Assembly (NCBI GenBank): GCA_947523045.1 | Contig: CANNUR010000001.1 | Location: 1 to 37,110, forward strand | Length of the DNA stretch: 37,110 nt | From: an uncultured Prosthecobacter sp. | GTDB lineage: Bacteria; Verrucomicrobiota; Verrucomicrobiia; Verrucomicrobiales; Verrucomicrobiaceae | Reading direction: 5' to 3' | In this document: piece after piece, positions 1 through 8,693 of the stretch | Position numbering within the stretch: position 1 is the stretch's first letter | How the letters are laid out: every line of letters begins with the position of its first letter | Made by a program: the position numbers and the translations under genes | Notes under the pieces: model-generated | Seen by the model: only the letters and a program-made list of their open reading frames with translations | Databases searched by the model: none | Told to the model about the DNA's origin: nothing

Positions 1-1
1 G

Positions 2-355
2 CGGCAGAGGAAGCGCGAGGTGCTGGAGCGGCATCGGGCGCTGTTGTATGGTCGCGGGGAGGAGCGGGGCGTGGGGAAGGACGGCAAACCCCTGCGGGCG
101 GGTTTCAGCCGCGAGGCGGCGCGGCAGGTGGTGGCGGAGGGCGGGCGGCTGCCGGGGAGCGTGTACCTGCGCTGTCGGGTGAGGTATTTCACCGAGGGTG
201 CGGTGATAGGCAGTCGGTCCTACGTGAACGGAGTGTTTGGAGCGCTGCGGGAGCGATTTGGCGCCAGCCGGAAGACGGGGGCGCGGCTGCTGCGGGGCCT
301 GGCGCGGGAGGAGCGGCTGTATGCGTTGCGCGATTTGAGATCAGGGGTTACCTGA
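2..355 (+). CDS. RAYT-like (REP-associated tyrosine transposase) protein, C-terminal part
   Basis: The reading frame is open from base 2, so the gene begins outside the window and only about 117 C-terminal residues are seen. The stretch with CRVRYFTEGAVIGSR, then FGASRKTGARLLRGL and a final LYALRDLR, matches what I remember of the C-terminal tail of IS200-like REP-associated transposases common in Opitutales. The catalytic HUH and Tyr motifs would lie upstream and cannot be checked. In this family the protein is thought to act on short palindromic repeats scattered through the same genome. Hairpin repeats at several other places in this window fit that context, but a link is inference. A GTG at base 20 is in frame but should not be taken as the start. 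Confidence 0.7.
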   Translation, partial: RQRKREVLERHRALLYGRGEERGVGKDGKPLRAGFSREAARQVVAEGGRLPGSVYLRCRVRYFTEGAVIGSRSYVNGVFGALRERFGASRKTGARLLRGLAREERLYALRDLRSGVT

Positions 356-407
356 AGCGGCGGTTGTGGAAGGCGACCCAGCCGTTGCGTTGCGGGGGAC
401 CAACCTG

Positions 408-788
408 TCACTTCTTGACCGGTTTGCCCGCGGCTTCCCATTCGCCAAAGCCTTCGTGCAGGTGATAGATCTGCGGGAAGCCGACCTGCTCGAGCACGGG
501 CAGGGAACGACCGCTGCGACCACCGCCCTGGCAGTGGACGAGGACCGGCTTCGCGGGGTCGAGTTTTTTGACCTGGGCGGCGAAGTCCTTGCCATTGAAG
601 TCGAGGTTCACCGCGCCCTCAATGTGACCCTCCTTGAATTCCTCTGGGGTGCGCACGTCGAGCACGAGTACCTTGCCTTCCTGAATGAGCTTTTGCGCCT
701 CGTTCACCGAGACATCCTTGGGTTTGTCGGCGGCCTGCAGGAAGGTGGTCAGCGAGACAAGGGTGAACAGGAAGGCAAGGCGTTTCAT
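408..788 (-). CDS. Exported rhodanese-like sulfurtransferase
   Basis: This is a single rhodanese domain of 126 residues. Residues 1-19 form a signal peptide (MKRLAFLFTL then a small-residue AxA-type site), so the protein is probably periplasmic. The rhodanese fold is marked by VLVLDVRTPEEFKEGHI near residues 40-55 and by the active-site loop VHCQGGGRSG. The loop's Cys86 would carry the persulfide, and the C-x4-R-S spacing is intact, so it should be catalytically competent. The physiological sulfur donor and acceptor cannot be read from the sequence. The gene is divergent from serS with about 100 bases between them. There is no clear Shine-Dalgarno sequence ahead of the ATG. Confidence 0.9.
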   Translation of the reverse strand: MKRLAFLFTLVSLTTFLQAADKPKDVSVNEAQKLIQEGKVLVLDVRTPEEFKEGHIEGAVNLDFNGKDFAAQVKKLDPAKPVLVHCQGGGRSGRSLPVLEQVGFPQIYHLHEGFGEWEAAGKPVKK

Positions 789-889
789 GAGATCTTCAAC
801 GAAGGGGCGCGGCGACTCCTGTCAAGGCGGCGGAGAACACCGAAATTGCCTTTGGCAGGCCGCGCTTCCGCCATTACTTTACGGGCTCT

Positions 890-2164
890 ATGCTCGACAT
901 CCGCCTCATCCGCGACAACCCCGACCTCGTCAAAAGCCGTCTCGCCGCCCGCAGTCCGGAGTGGGCGCCGGCCGTGGATGAATTGCTGGCGATCGACAGC
1001 TCCCGCCGTGCGGCGGAAACCGAACGCCAGCATCTGCAGGCGGAGCGCAACCGGCTGAGCAAGGAAATCGGGATGGGTCGCAAAAACGGCCAGGACACCA
1101 GCGCCCAGGAGGCGGAGGTGCGCGGCATCGGCGATCGCATCGACACCATCGGCCGTGAGGCGGATGCGGCCGACGCCTTTCAGCGCGACCTGCTGCTCGG
1201 CCTGCCCAACCTGCCGCACGAAGCCTGCCCGGCCGGCAGCACGGCCGAGGACAATCCGGTTCGCCGCGTCTGGGGCGAGGCTCCGACCTTCGCCTTCACG
1301 CCCAAGGATCACACGGTGCTGGGGCAGGCGCTCAACCTGTTCGACTTTGAGGCTGGCGCCAAGATCAGCGGCAGCGCCTTCACCGTGTACCGCGGTGCCG
1401 GCGCCCGCCTGGAACGCGCACTCATCAATTTCCTGCTCGATCTGCATACGACCCGTCATGGCTACGAGGAAATCAGCCCGCCGCTGCTGGTCCATTCCGC
1501 CTGCCTGGTTGGCACCGGCCAGCTGCCGAAGTTTGGCGACCAAGTCTACCACAGCGCCGTCGACGACCTCTACCTGATCCCCACCGCCGAAGTGCCGGTG
1601 ACCAACCTGCACCGCGAGGAGATCCTCAAGCCCGGCCAGATGCCGATCCGCTATGCCGCCTACACCCCCTGCTTCCGTCGCGAGGCGGGCAGCGCCGGTC
1701 TCGGCACCCGCGGTCTGATCCGCATGCACCAGTTCGACAAGGTGGAATTGGTCAAGATCACCGCGCCAGAGACCAGCATGGACGAGTTGGAAAAGCTGAC
1801 GGCCGACGCCGAAACGGTGCTGCAGTTGCTCGGCCTGCACTACCGCGTCATCGAGCTTTGCGCCGGTGACCTCGGTTTTGGTTCGGCCAAGACCTACGAC
1901 ATTGAAGTCTGGGCGCCCGGCCAGGGCGGTTACCTGGAGGTTTCCTCCTGCTCGAACTTCGGCGATTACCAGGCGCGGCGCATGAACCTGCGCTACAAGG
2001 ATGAAGACGGCAAAAACCGCTTCTGCCACACGCTCAACGGTTCCGGCACGGCGCTGGCGCGACTGTTTGTCGCCCTGGTCGAAACCTACCAGCAGGAGGA
2101 CGGCAGCATCCTCATTCCCGAGGCCCTGCGTCCCCACTTCGGCGCGGAGCGCATTGCGTCCTAA
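890..2164 (+). CDS. serS: Seryl-tRNA synthetase
   Basis: A cytoplasmic class II aminoacyl-tRNA synthetase that charges tRNA-Ser (and tRNA-Sec if present). Its 424 residues are the usual bacterial length. It starts with [21 protein letters not shown], the typical SerRS N-terminus, followed by the coiled-coil tRNA-binding arm (about residues 30-105). The catalytic core shows motif 2 (FRREAGSAG, then [11 protein letters not shown]) and motif 3 (NGSGTALAR) near the C-terminus. TAEVPVTN, part of the serine pocket, is also present. No truncation or odd feature. The downstream dabA gene is convergent, with a 9-bp inverted repeat between the two. Confidence 0.98.
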   Translation: MLDIRLIRDNPDLVKSRLAARSPEWAPAVDELLAIDSSRRAAETERQHLQAERNRLSKEIGMGRKNGQDTSAQEAEVRGIGDRIDTIGREADAADAFQRDLLLGLPNLPHEACPAGSTAEDNPVRRVWGEAPTFAFTPKDHTVLGQALNLFDFEAGAKISGSAFTVYRGAGARLERALINFLLDLHTTRHGYEEISPPLLVHSACLVGTGQLPKFGDQVYHSAVDDLYLIPTAEVPVTNLHREEILKPGQMPIRYAAYTPCFRREAGSAGLGTRGLIRMHQFDKVELVKITAPETSMDELEKLTADAETVLQLLGLHYRVIELCAGDLGFGSAKTYDIEVWAPGQGGYLEVSSCSNFGDYQARRMNLRYKDEDGKNRFCHTLNGSGTALARLFVALVETYQQEDGSILIPEALRPHFGAERIAS

Positions 2165-2165
2165 A

Positions 2166-2263
2166 CTTTCCCCCCAGGTCCCGCCCCCGGGGCTGGTCCG
2201 CGAAGAGGCTCCCGACTCCGTCCGCGACCATTTTGAGCTCCAAGGGCAGGATTTGGGGGAAAG
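2166..2263. terminator. Possible bidirectional terminator between serS and dabA
   Basis: The 100-base gap between the convergent serS and dabA genes is bounded by a perfect 9-bp inverted repeat: CTTTCCCCC at 2166-2174 and GGGGGAAAG at 2255-2263, with 80 bases between. The interior is GC-rich and has further imperfect self-complementarity (GGTCCGCG against CGCGACC). No uridine run follows, so a simple intrinsic terminator is not shown. The position and symmetry make termination for both genes plausible. Confidence 0.3.
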
Positions 2264-2264
2264 A

Positions 2265-4697
2265 TCAGAGGCGCCGCCACCCGCTGCTGGACTGTCGCAG
2301 CCAAGAGGTTTGAGCGTCATCCTCAAGAGCGACCAGATGGAGCCAGCCGTTCTCGACTAACTGGGATACGCCCGGGTGCCGCGCCAGGATGCCATCAATG
2401 GCGGCGCGCTCCGCCTCGATCAGGACGCTGAGGCGCAGAGGCTCGTGGACGAGGCGTTCGCCGTCGTGCACCGACTGCAGGGGTAGCCCGGTGCGCAGGT
2501 CGCCGCCGCCGCCCTGAAGGACACCGAAGGTGCCGACGACGTTCTGGCTGACCTTGTCGCCACTGCCCCAGAGGCGGTTGTCGACGCTGGAGGCGTAGTA
2601 TTGCAGGTTGATCCAGTTGGTCACGATCATCGGCGCGGTCAGGATGAGCTCGAGGACTGACAGGTCGGCATCGGCGGCGCGGTCGTAATCGTGCAGGAAG
2701 ACGCGGCCGCCGAGGTCGAGACCGCGGGTGCGCGAGCGTGGGGCGACCACGAAGGCAGCGTTGCCGGCGAGGCCCCACTCCGGCCGCACCTGCGACCAGT
2801 CGCGGCTGCGCCTGCGCAGGTCGCGATCGGCGTTGCTGGCTGCCAGACCGAGGGTGGTGGCGCGCCGCCGCCGCGCCGCCGTGCCGGCCGCTTCAAGCCA
2901 GGTTTGCAACTGCTGCAGGTCGCCGGCGTGGCTGGCCGGCACCCGGTCGGTATCGAACAGCCGCACCTCATCGGTCATCGTGTCGTGCAGGCCGGCGAGG
3001 AAAACCGTGTCCTCAGGGAGGGTCACTCCGTGGTGTTCGGCCAGGGCGGCGCGCACGGGCGTGGCATTGAGCAGGGCGGCCGCGGTGCGCGCATTGGCAT
3101 CGCCGGCATGACCGCCGCAGGCACCGCAGTCGAGGCTGGAACCGTAGGGGTTGTTGACGGTGCTGGCGCCGTGCCCACAGAGCAGGACGAGGCGGGCGAA
3201 GCGCCGGGTCAGGCCCATGTTCTTGAGCGCGCCGCGTGCCAGGGCGACCTGGTCCTCGAAGGGAATGTCGAGCTCGGGATGCCCGTGGCAACCGCCGACC
3301 TTGGCGGAGCGGCGCAGGCCGAAGCTGTCCTGGACGAGGCGCCAGGCGTAGCCGAGGCCGGCGGCTTCGACGAAGGAGAAGGAGGCCACCGGGGCGCTTT
3401 TGAAGGCCTCCCAGGACTGGCCGAGATGCCGGGTCAGATGGAGCCGGTGCAGCGCGCGTTCTTCCTCTTCCGGACTGGCGCCGGCCAGGCGTTCGTGGAC
3501 GCGGTGCTGGGGCTTGAGCAGGACCGGACACTGGGCCTTGCCCTGTCGCCCCCCGAAGGGCACGAACTCGATGGGCAGGCCGAAGAAACCGGCGAAGCCG
3601 CGGGTCTCCAGTTCGGGCGACTGCGCCTCCAGCGCCCGCCGCAGGGGTTCGGAGCGGACATCGATGCAGAACACGGCCTGCGCGGCCGGCCGAACCGGCG
3701 CCGCGGAGCGGGTGGGGGCGAGTTGCAAGCCCGTCAGCAGTCGCCGCCGGAAGGAAATTTCCAGCGCCTGCTGCCAGATCAGGCCAAGCATCAGGTCGCG
3801 CGGCGGCGGAGTGCCGGCCTCGGCGGCGGGCTGCGCGGCGAGTCCGGCACGGAAGTGGTCCGCCCCGTGGCGGCGCACCAGGGCGACCTCAAAGGTCAGC
3901 CGGATCGCCAGCAGGTCGTGCAGGGGGGCGTCAGGGGCGGAACCCTCACGGGCGAGGTATTGCAAGTGTGCGCTCCAGCCGGCCAGACCGAGCAGCAGCC
4001 GGTGCAGGTAGTCGGCCGCGGCATGCATCGGCACATCGAGTTCGTCGAGCAGCACACTGATGGCCTCGTCTGGATCCGCGGGCAGGCCTTGCACCAGCTG
4101 ACGAAAACCAGGCAGACCGAGCAGTTCCGGATTGGCATCGACCGAGGCCGCTTCACGCCAGGCGGCGAAGAGCGGCAGGTCGCGCCAGGGCATCGGCCAG
4201 GCGGCCTGGCCGGCGTCGCAGTAGGCGGCACACCACTTGCCGATCTCGGTGGCCACCCGCTCGCTCCAGGTTCCGCCCTGTGGGTGGGGCAAGCCATCGG
4301 CGACGCTGAGCAGCGGCTGGGCGCTTTCGCCGGCCGCGGCTGGTGCCCCGGACTGATGCAGCCATTGACTGAGGTCGCCGAGTGAGAGCCGACGCGCCTC
4401 TTTCGCCCAGGGAAAGGGCAGGCTGGTGCGGGCGGTCTCGAGCGCCTGCTCGAGGTCGGTCAGGATCAGGTGGCCGGTCTGCAGCTTGCGCTGGAACAGG
4501 GTGCGGTCGGGCAGCATGGTGGCATGGCCGACCCGCTGCATCAGGCGGCAGACCTCAGCGAACGGGCGGTCGGACAGGCCGAGGAAAGGGTTCACCGCAA
4601 CAAAGCGCTGCAGCGGCCAGACGGGCGGCATGCGGTCACAGGCTTGGCGGGCTTGGTCGAGCCAGAAGATGCGACGGGGGAAGAGGGTGGGAGTCAT
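2265..4697 (-). CDS. dabA: DabA-type inorganic carbon uptake subunit (DUF2309/UPF0753)
   Basis: An 810-residue protein of the DUF2309 family. Its best-known members (DabA) pair with a membrane proton channel (DabB) to accumulate bicarbonate by energy-coupled, carbonic-anhydrase-like hydration of CO2. The four zinc/active-site positions known from Halothiobacillus DabA2 (C351, D353, H524, C539) have clear counterparts: C344 and D346 in FCIDVRSE, and H509 and C524 around CGHGAS and LDCGACGGHAGD. The 15-residue His-Cys spacing is conserved. There is no signal peptide, consistent with a cytoplasmic peripheral subunit. It is the second gene of a dabB-dabA operon, 27 bases after dabB. Its ATG has no Shine-Dalgarno sequence and is preceded by heptamer repeat DNA, so translation may depend on coupling to dabB. 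Confidence 0.93.
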   Translation of the reverse strand: MTPTLFPRRIFWLDQARQACDRMPPVWPLQRFVAVNPFLGLSDRPFAEVCRLMQRVGHATMLPDRTLFQRKLQTGHLILTDLEQALETARTSLPFPWAKEARRLSLGDLSQWLHQSGAPAAAGESAQPLLSVADGLPHPQGGTWSERVATEIGKWCAAYCDAGQAAWPMPWRDLPLFAAWREAASVDANPELLGLPGFRQLVQGLPADPDEAISVLLDELDVPMHAAADYLHRLLLGLAGWSAHLQYLAREGSAPDAPLHDLLAIRLTFEVALVRRHGADHFRAGLAAQPAAEAGTPPPRDLMLGLIWQQALEISFRRRLLTGLQLAPTRSAAPVRPAAQAVFCIDVRSEPLRRALEAQSPELETRGFAGFFGLPIEFVPFGGRQGKAQCPVLLKPQHRVHERLAGASPEEEERALHRLHLTRHLGQSWEAFKSAPVASFSFVEAAGLGYAWRLVQDSFGLRRSAKVGGCHGHPELDIPFEDQVALARGALKNMGLTRRFARLVLLCGHGASTVNNPYGSSLDCGACGGHAGDANARTAAALLNATPVRAALAEHHGVTLPEDTVFLAGLHDTMTDEVRLFDTDRVPASHAGDLQQLQTWLEAAGTAARRRRATTLGLAASNADRDLRRRSRDWSQVRPEWGLAGNAAFVVAPRSRTRGLDLGGRVFLHDYDRAADADLSVLELILTAPMIVTNWINLQYYASSVDNRLWGSGDKVSQNVVGTFGVLQGGGGDLRTGLPLQSVHDGERLVHEPLRLSVLIEAERAAIDGILARHPGVSQLVENGWLHLVALEDDAQTSWLRQSSSGWRRL

Positions 4698-4703
4698 GTG
4701 GAA

Positions 4704-4724
4704 GATGGGAGATGGGAGATGAAG
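4704..4724. repeat. Heptamer repeat GATGGGA in the dabB-dabA gap
   Basis: Two perfect GATGGGA units (4704-4710, 4711-4717) and a third degenerate unit GATGAAG (4718-4724) fill nearly the whole 27-base gap between the dabB stop and dabA start. Read on the coding strand it gives a CT-rich leader (TCCCATC units) where a ribosome binding site would be expected. Confidence 0.7.
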
Positions 4725-6302
4725 TCAGAGGGGGCGCAGGCGGCGGGTGAGGCGTTCGAGCAGGGTGCCGAGGTAAAAACCGTTGCTGGCGTGGACGTAG
4801 AGGCGAGTCAGCCAGGCGGGCGCCGAGCCGCTCGCCGCCTGGGCCTGCAGCAGGAGCAGGCCAAGGAAGAGCAGGCCGGCGCCGGCCATCAGGGCGTGGG
4901 CGGCCAGTCCATGCTGCGGCGCATAAGCGGGCAGGCAGTTGGCCAGCCAGTGGCTGAAGAGTCGGTGCAGGCCGAGACCGGCCGCGGCGGTGCCGCCCGC
5001 GGCCAGCAGGCCCCAGAAGGCGAGGCTGGGGCGCCAGGGGCCGGCGGCGAGGGCGGCAACCAACTGGGCCAGGGCCATCAGGAAGATGCTGCCGAGCAGC
5101 AGCGGGGCGGAGGTCGTGACAGCGAAGACGGATCCGGCCGCGGCCGCGAGCACCGCGGCGGCGCCGAGTGCGCCGATCAGGGCCAGCGGGCGGGTCGCGG
5201 TCCGCGGGCCATATTCGGGCCGCGCCTTGGCGACCACGCCGCCTGAGGCAAGGAAGGCGTGCGCCTTGTAGAGCGAGTGGGCCACCAGGTGCAGCATGGC
5301 GAGGGCGAAGGCGCCGAGGCCGCACTGCAGCATCATGAAACCCATCTGCGAGATGGTCGACCAGGCCAGCGAACGCTTGATGCTGGGCTGGGTCATCATG
5401 ACCAGCGAGCCGAACAGGGCGGTGGCGCCGCCGACCGCGGCGAGGGCGTCGAGTGCCCCAGGAGCCTGCACCAGCAGTGGGCTCAGGCGGACGATGAGGA
5501 AGCCGCCGGCGTTGATCAGGCCGGCGTGCATCAGGGCGGACACCGGCGTTGGCGTGTCGAGGGTGTCGGGCAGCCAGCTGTGGAAGGGCAGTTGCGCCGA
5601 CTTCATCAGCGCCGCGGCGACCACCAGCCAGGCGACCCAGGGCAGCACGGCGGCCTGTGCCGGGCCGGGATTCTCCGCTGCGGCGAACAGGGTGGCAAAG
5701 TCCCAGGTGCCGAAGCCGCGCCAAACCAGCCCCAGGGCGGCGAGCAGGCAGGCGTCACCGAGTCGGCTGATGAGGAATTTTTTTCGTGCGGCCAGCGCGG
5801 CGGTGCGGCTGCCTTCGGGGAAGGTCAGCAGCCGATGCAGGCAGAGGCTGGTCGCCGTCCAGCAGACCACGAACTGCAGCAGGTTGCCGGCAACCGCGAG
5901 CAGCAGCACCGAGGCCAGGGTCGCCATCAGCGCGCGGGTGAAGCGTGCCTGGCGGGGATCATTGTCCAAGTAGTTGACCGCGTAGCGGGTCACCACCAGG
6001 CCGAGGAAGCTGACCAGCGTCAGCAGGGTGACGGAAAGCGCATCGAGCCGGAAGCTGACCCAACCACCGGCGCTCTGCCAGCCGAGCGGACCGCCGAGCG
6101 CCACCGCGGCGGCGGCGGCGACCGCAAGGATCAGGATGGCGGTCATCAGGCGGGCGGCGTGGCTGGCGGCGGCCCGGCCGTGCGACCAGAGTGGCACGAG
6201 CAGGGCGAGTCCGAACAGCGGCACGGCCACCTGGGCCGAGGCGAGGGAGACGGGGGTGGAGTCGAGGAGGTTCATGGGCGCCGCCTTGGTGCGCTTTTCC
6301 AT
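4725..6302 (-). CDS. dabB: DabB-type proton-conducting membrane subunit (NuoL/MrpA-like)
   Basis: A polytopic membrane protein of 525 residues in the proton-translocating NADH-quinone oxidoreductase chain 5 family (PF00361 type). In Dab systems this subunit supplies the proton-motive coupling for DabA. Many hydrophobic segments are visible from about residue 20 to the C-terminus. Family-typical stretches include WLPDTLDTPTPVSALMHAG (around residue 245) and LVAHSLYKAHAFLASG (around residue 340), which carry the conserved Lys and His residues of the antiporter-like core. The ATG at 6302 is chosen because TTGGAGAG sits 5 bases upstream, one of few good Shine-Dalgarno sites here. An alternative start MNLLDS lies at 6275. 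It is followed by dabA and is divergent from the LysR gene. There are no other complex I genes nearby, which argues for DabB rather than NuoL. Confidence 0.9.
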   Translation of the reverse strand: MEKRTKAAPMNLLDSTPVSLASAQVAVPLFGLALLVPLWSHGRAAASHAARLMTAILILAVAAAAAVALGGPLGWQSAGGWVSFRLDALSVTLLTLVSFLGLVVTRYAVNYLDNDPRQARFTRALMATLASVLLLAVAGNLLQFVVCWTATSLCLHRLLTFPEGSRTAALAARKKFLISRLGDACLLAALGLVWRGFGTWDFATLFAAAENPGPAQAAVLPWVAWLVVAAALMKSAQLPFHSWLPDTLDTPTPVSALMHAGLINAGGFLIVRLSPLLVQAPGALDALAAVGGATALFGSLVMMTQPSIKRSLAWSTISQMGFMMLQCGLGAFALAMLHLVAHSLYKAHAFLASGGVVAKARPEYGPRTATRPLALIGALGAAAVLAAAAGSVFAVTTSAPLLLGSIFLMALAQLVAALAAGPWRPSLAFWGLLAAGGTAAAGLGLHRLFSHWLANCLPAYAPQHGLAAHALMAGAGLLFLGLLLLQAQAASGSAPAWLTRLYVHASNGFYLGTLLERLTRRLRPL

Positions 6303-6327
6303 GGGTTCTCTCCAATAGATGTTTTTG

Positions 6328-6345
6328 CAAAGATCGTTCGCTTTG
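6328..6345. promoter_or_regulatory. Candidate LysR operator in the dabB/lysR divergent gap
   Basis: The 56-base gap between the divergent dabB and LysR genes holds an AT-rich core with a dyad: CAAAG (6328-6332), 8 bases, CTTTG (6341-6345). An overlapping palindrome TTTGCAAA lies at its left end. A LysR-type regulator usually binds such a dyad between itself and its target. No convincing -35/-10 pair was found, so only an operator role is suggested. Confidence 0.4.
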
Positions 6346-6358
6346 GTAAATGTAAGCC

Positions 6359-7270
6359 ATGGCCTTCCTCAACTATCACCACCTGCGCTACTTCCGCGCC
6401 ATCGCCGCCGAGGGCGGCCTGACCCGTGCGGCGGAGCGGCTCAACCTGTCGCAGTCGGCGCTCAGCGTGCAGCTGCGCCGCCTCGAGAAAAGCCTCGGCC
6501 AGCCGCTGTTCGACCGGCAGCACAAGTCGCTCGTGCTCACCGAGGCGGGGCGTGTGGCGCTCGACTACGCGGAGACGATTTTCCAGGCCGGCGAGGAGAT
6601 GATGGACCTGCTGCAGAACCGCGCCGCCGGCCGGCGCAAGCTGCTGCGCGTCGGCGCGGTGGCGACCCTGTCGCGCAACTTCCAGTTCGCCTTCCTGCAC
6701 CCGCTGCTGGCGCGCGCCGATGTCGAACTGGTGATCCGCTCGGGCAGCCTGCGCGAACTGCTGGCGCAGTTGCAGGCGCACACGCTCGACCTCGTGCTTT
6801 CCAACATGCCGGTGCGTCGGGATGCCGAGACCGGCTGGCACAGCCACTTGCTCGACGAGCAGCCGGTCAGCTTGGTCGGCCGTCGCCGGCGCGGTGGTCG
6901 CCGCACCTTCAACTTCCCCGAGGACCTGCGCGGCGTGCCGCTGGTGCTGCCGAGCCTGGAGCACAGCATCCGCGGCGCCTTTGACCTGCTGCTCGACCAG
7001 GCCGGCATCCGGCCGGTGATTGCCGCCGAGGTCGATGACATGGCGATGCTGCGCCTGCTGGCGCGTGAATCCGAGGGCCTGACGCTGGTGCCACCGGTGG
7101 TGGTGCGCGACGAGCTCGAATCCGGCGTGCTGGTCGAGCGCTGCCAGGTGCCGCGCTTGAGCGAGGCCTTTTATGCCGTCACTCCCAGCCGGCGCTTCCC
7201 CAATCCGCTGGTGCGCGAGCTGGTCCATGTCCGGCGCGCGGCGCGGCCCAAGCCGACGATTCGCGATTGA
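6359..7270 (+). CDS. LysR-family transcriptional regulator, likely of dabBA
   Basis: A 303-residue LysR-type regulator. The N-terminal winged helix-turn-helix spans residues 1-60 (LNYHHLRYFRAIAAEGGLTRAAERLN, then SQSALSVQLRRLE), followed by the linker helix and a periplasmic-binding-protein-like effector domain from about residue 95. The N-terminus resembles NhaR-like members. It is divergent from dabB with only 56 bases between starts, and a short dyad lies in that gap. In this protein family such an arrangement normally means control of the divergent operon, so regulation of inorganic-carbon uptake is the likely role. The effector is unknown. The Gfo/Idh/MocA gene starts 32 bases downstream in the same direction. 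Confidence 0.92.
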   Translation: MAFLNYHHLRYFRAIAAEGGLTRAAERLNLSQSALSVQLRRLEKSLGQPLFDRQHKSLVLTEAGRVALDYAETIFQAGEEMMDLLQNRAAGRRKLLRVGAVATLSRNFQFAFLHPLLARADVELVIRSGSLRELLAQLQAHTLDLVLSNMPVRRDAETGWHSHLLDEQPVSLVGRRRRGGRRTFNFPEDLRGVPLVLPSLEHSIRGAFDLLLDQAGIRPVIAAEVDDMAMLRLLARESEGLTLVPPVVVRDELESGVLVERCQVPRLSEAFYAVTPSRRFPNPLVRELVHVRRAARPKPTIRD

Positions 7271-7302
7271 CCCGGCCGGTTGGCGCCGTTGATCTTCGCG
7301 TC

Positions 7303-8622
7303 ATGACCCCGACCTCCCGCCGCACCTTTCTCGCCTCCGCCACCGCCGCCTCGCTCGCCTGGTCGCGCCTGCCCGTGCTGGGCGCGGAAAGCCGCAAGTA
7401 CCGCGTCGCCCTCATCGGCTCCGGCTGGTGGGGCATGAACCTGCTGCGCGAGGCGATGGCCTCGGGCCGCGCCAAGGTCGTGGCCCTCTGCGATGCCGAC
7501 GCCAACGTGCTGGAGAACGGCATTGCCGATGTCGAGGCGGACAGCGGCGAAACGCCGAAGGGTTACAGGGATTACCGCGAGCTGCTCGCCGAGGCGAAGC
7601 CGGAGATCGTCATCATCGCCACGCCCGACCACTGGCACGCGCTGCAGACCATCGCCGCCTGCAAGGCCGGCGCGCACGTGCTGGTCGAGAAGCCAACCGG
7701 TCACACGATCGAGGAGAGCCGCGCCATGGTGAAGGCGGCGCGCGAAAGCGGCGTTGTCGTCCAGGTCGGCCTGCACCGCCGCATCGGCCCGCATCACGTC
7801 GAGGCGATGAACTTCCTGCGCTCGGGCAAGGTCGGCAAGGTGGGCATGGTGCGCTGCTTTGTCGCCGGCAAGGGCGGTGTCGAGGCGCCCAAGCCGAATG
7901 GCAAGGTGCCCGAAGGCATGGACTGGGACCTCTGGTGCGGCCCGGCGCCGATGCGGCCCTTCAACAGCAAGCTGCATCCGGGCGGCTGGCGCCACTTCCT
8001 CGACTACGCCAACGGCACGATGGGCGACTGGGGCGTGCACTGGCTCGATCAGGTGCTGTGGTGGAGCGGCGAGAAGGGGCCGAAGAAGGTCTTCTGCACC
8101 GGCGGCCGTCCCATCGCCGGCGCGCCCGTGCTCAACGATCAGGAGCAGACCACCGACGCGCCCGACCATCAGGTGGCGACCTTTGAGTTCGAGCAGTTCA
8201 CCGCTGTCTGGGAGCACCGCAAGTTCGCCGACAACGCCAGCGAGAAGCACAAGATCGGCGCCTATTTCTACGGCGAGAACGGCGTGCTGCACATCGGCTG
8301 GCGCGACGGCTGGACCTTTTACCCGGCCGATCCGAAAAAGCAGGTCGAGCATGGCGATCATCAACTCCAGGAGCCCGACGGCCACAACCTGACGCTGCTC
8401 TGGAACGACCTCATCGAGGCGATGGAAAAGGGGCGCAAGCCGGTGGCCGACATTGAGAGCGCGCACCGTTCCAGCTGCCTGCCGATGCTCGGCATGCTGT
8501 CGTGGAAGGCCGGTCGCAGCATCGCCTGGGATGCCGACAAGGAGATCATCGTCGGCGATGCCGAGGCCTCGAAGCTGCTGCGCCGCGAGTACCGCGGGCC
8601 CTGGGTGTATCCGACGGCCTGA
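7303..8622 (+). CDS. Tat-exported Gfo/Idh/MocA family oxidoreductase
   Basis: A 439-residue NAD(P)-dependent oxidoreductase. The chosen ATG gives MTPTSRRTFLASATAASLAW, a twin-arginine signal peptide; the frame extends upstream to a TTG at 7267, but that would bury the signal. The Rossmann part begins at about residue 28 (VALIGSGWWGMNLLREA) and contains the family EKP signature (LVEKPTGHT) near residue 130. The C-terminal alpha/beta domain includes WHRR-type and GDWGVHWLDQ elements. Exported Gfo/Idh/MocA proteins of this kind are numerous in Verrucomicrobiota and Planctomycetota and are thought to act on sugars or sugar derivatives; the substrate here is unknown. It is convergent with a sulfatase gene, which fits polysaccharide use. 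Confidence 0.92.
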   Translation: MTPTSRRTFLASATAASLAWSRLPVLGAESRKYRVALIGSGWWGMNLLREAMASGRAKVVALCDADANVLENGIADVEADSGETPKGYRDYRELLAEAKPEIVIIATPDHWHALQTIAACKAGAHVLVEKPTGHTIEESRAMVKAARESGVVVQVGLHRRIGPHHVEAMNFLRSGKVGKVGMVRCFVAGKGGVEAPKPNGKVPEGMDWDLWCGPAPMRPFNSKLHPGGWRHFLDYANGTMGDWGVHWLDQVLWWSGEKGPKKVFCTGGRPIAGAPVLNDQEQTTDAPDHQVATFEFEQFTAVWEHRKFADNASEKHKIGAYFYGENGVLHIGWRDGWTFYPADPKKQVEHGDHQLQEPDGHNLTLLWNDLIEAMEKGRKPVADIESAHRSSCLPMLGMLSWKAGRSIAWDADKEIIVGDAEASKLLRREYRGPWVYPTA

Positions 8623-8649
8623 CTCGGGCTGCGGCCAAGGTGCGTGGGC

Positions 8650-8667
8650 TGCGGTTTGGAAACCGCA
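8650..8667. terminator. Hairpin between the oxidoreductase and sulfatase genes
   Basis: TGCGGTTT (8650-8657) is followed after GG by its exact complement AAACCGCA (8660-8667), giving a strong stem with a very tight turn. It lies in the 71-base gap between two convergent genes, so it may stop transcription from both sides. No U-run follows; it could equally be a copy of a dispersed palindromic repeat. Confidence 0.45.
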
Positions 8668-8693
8668 CGATTGCTTCGGCCGGACAGGCAGCC

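Noticed and set aside
785..2326. 513-codon minus-strand open frame across serS
   Set aside because: It is antisense to a clear seryl-tRNA synthetase and its sequence is low-complexity Ala/Arg/Gly/Val typical of shadow frames in GC-rich DNA.
2691..4385. 564-codon plus-strand open frame across dabA
   Set aside because: Antisense shadow of dabA, whose active-site residues and length are normal; no domain is recognisable in the shadow.
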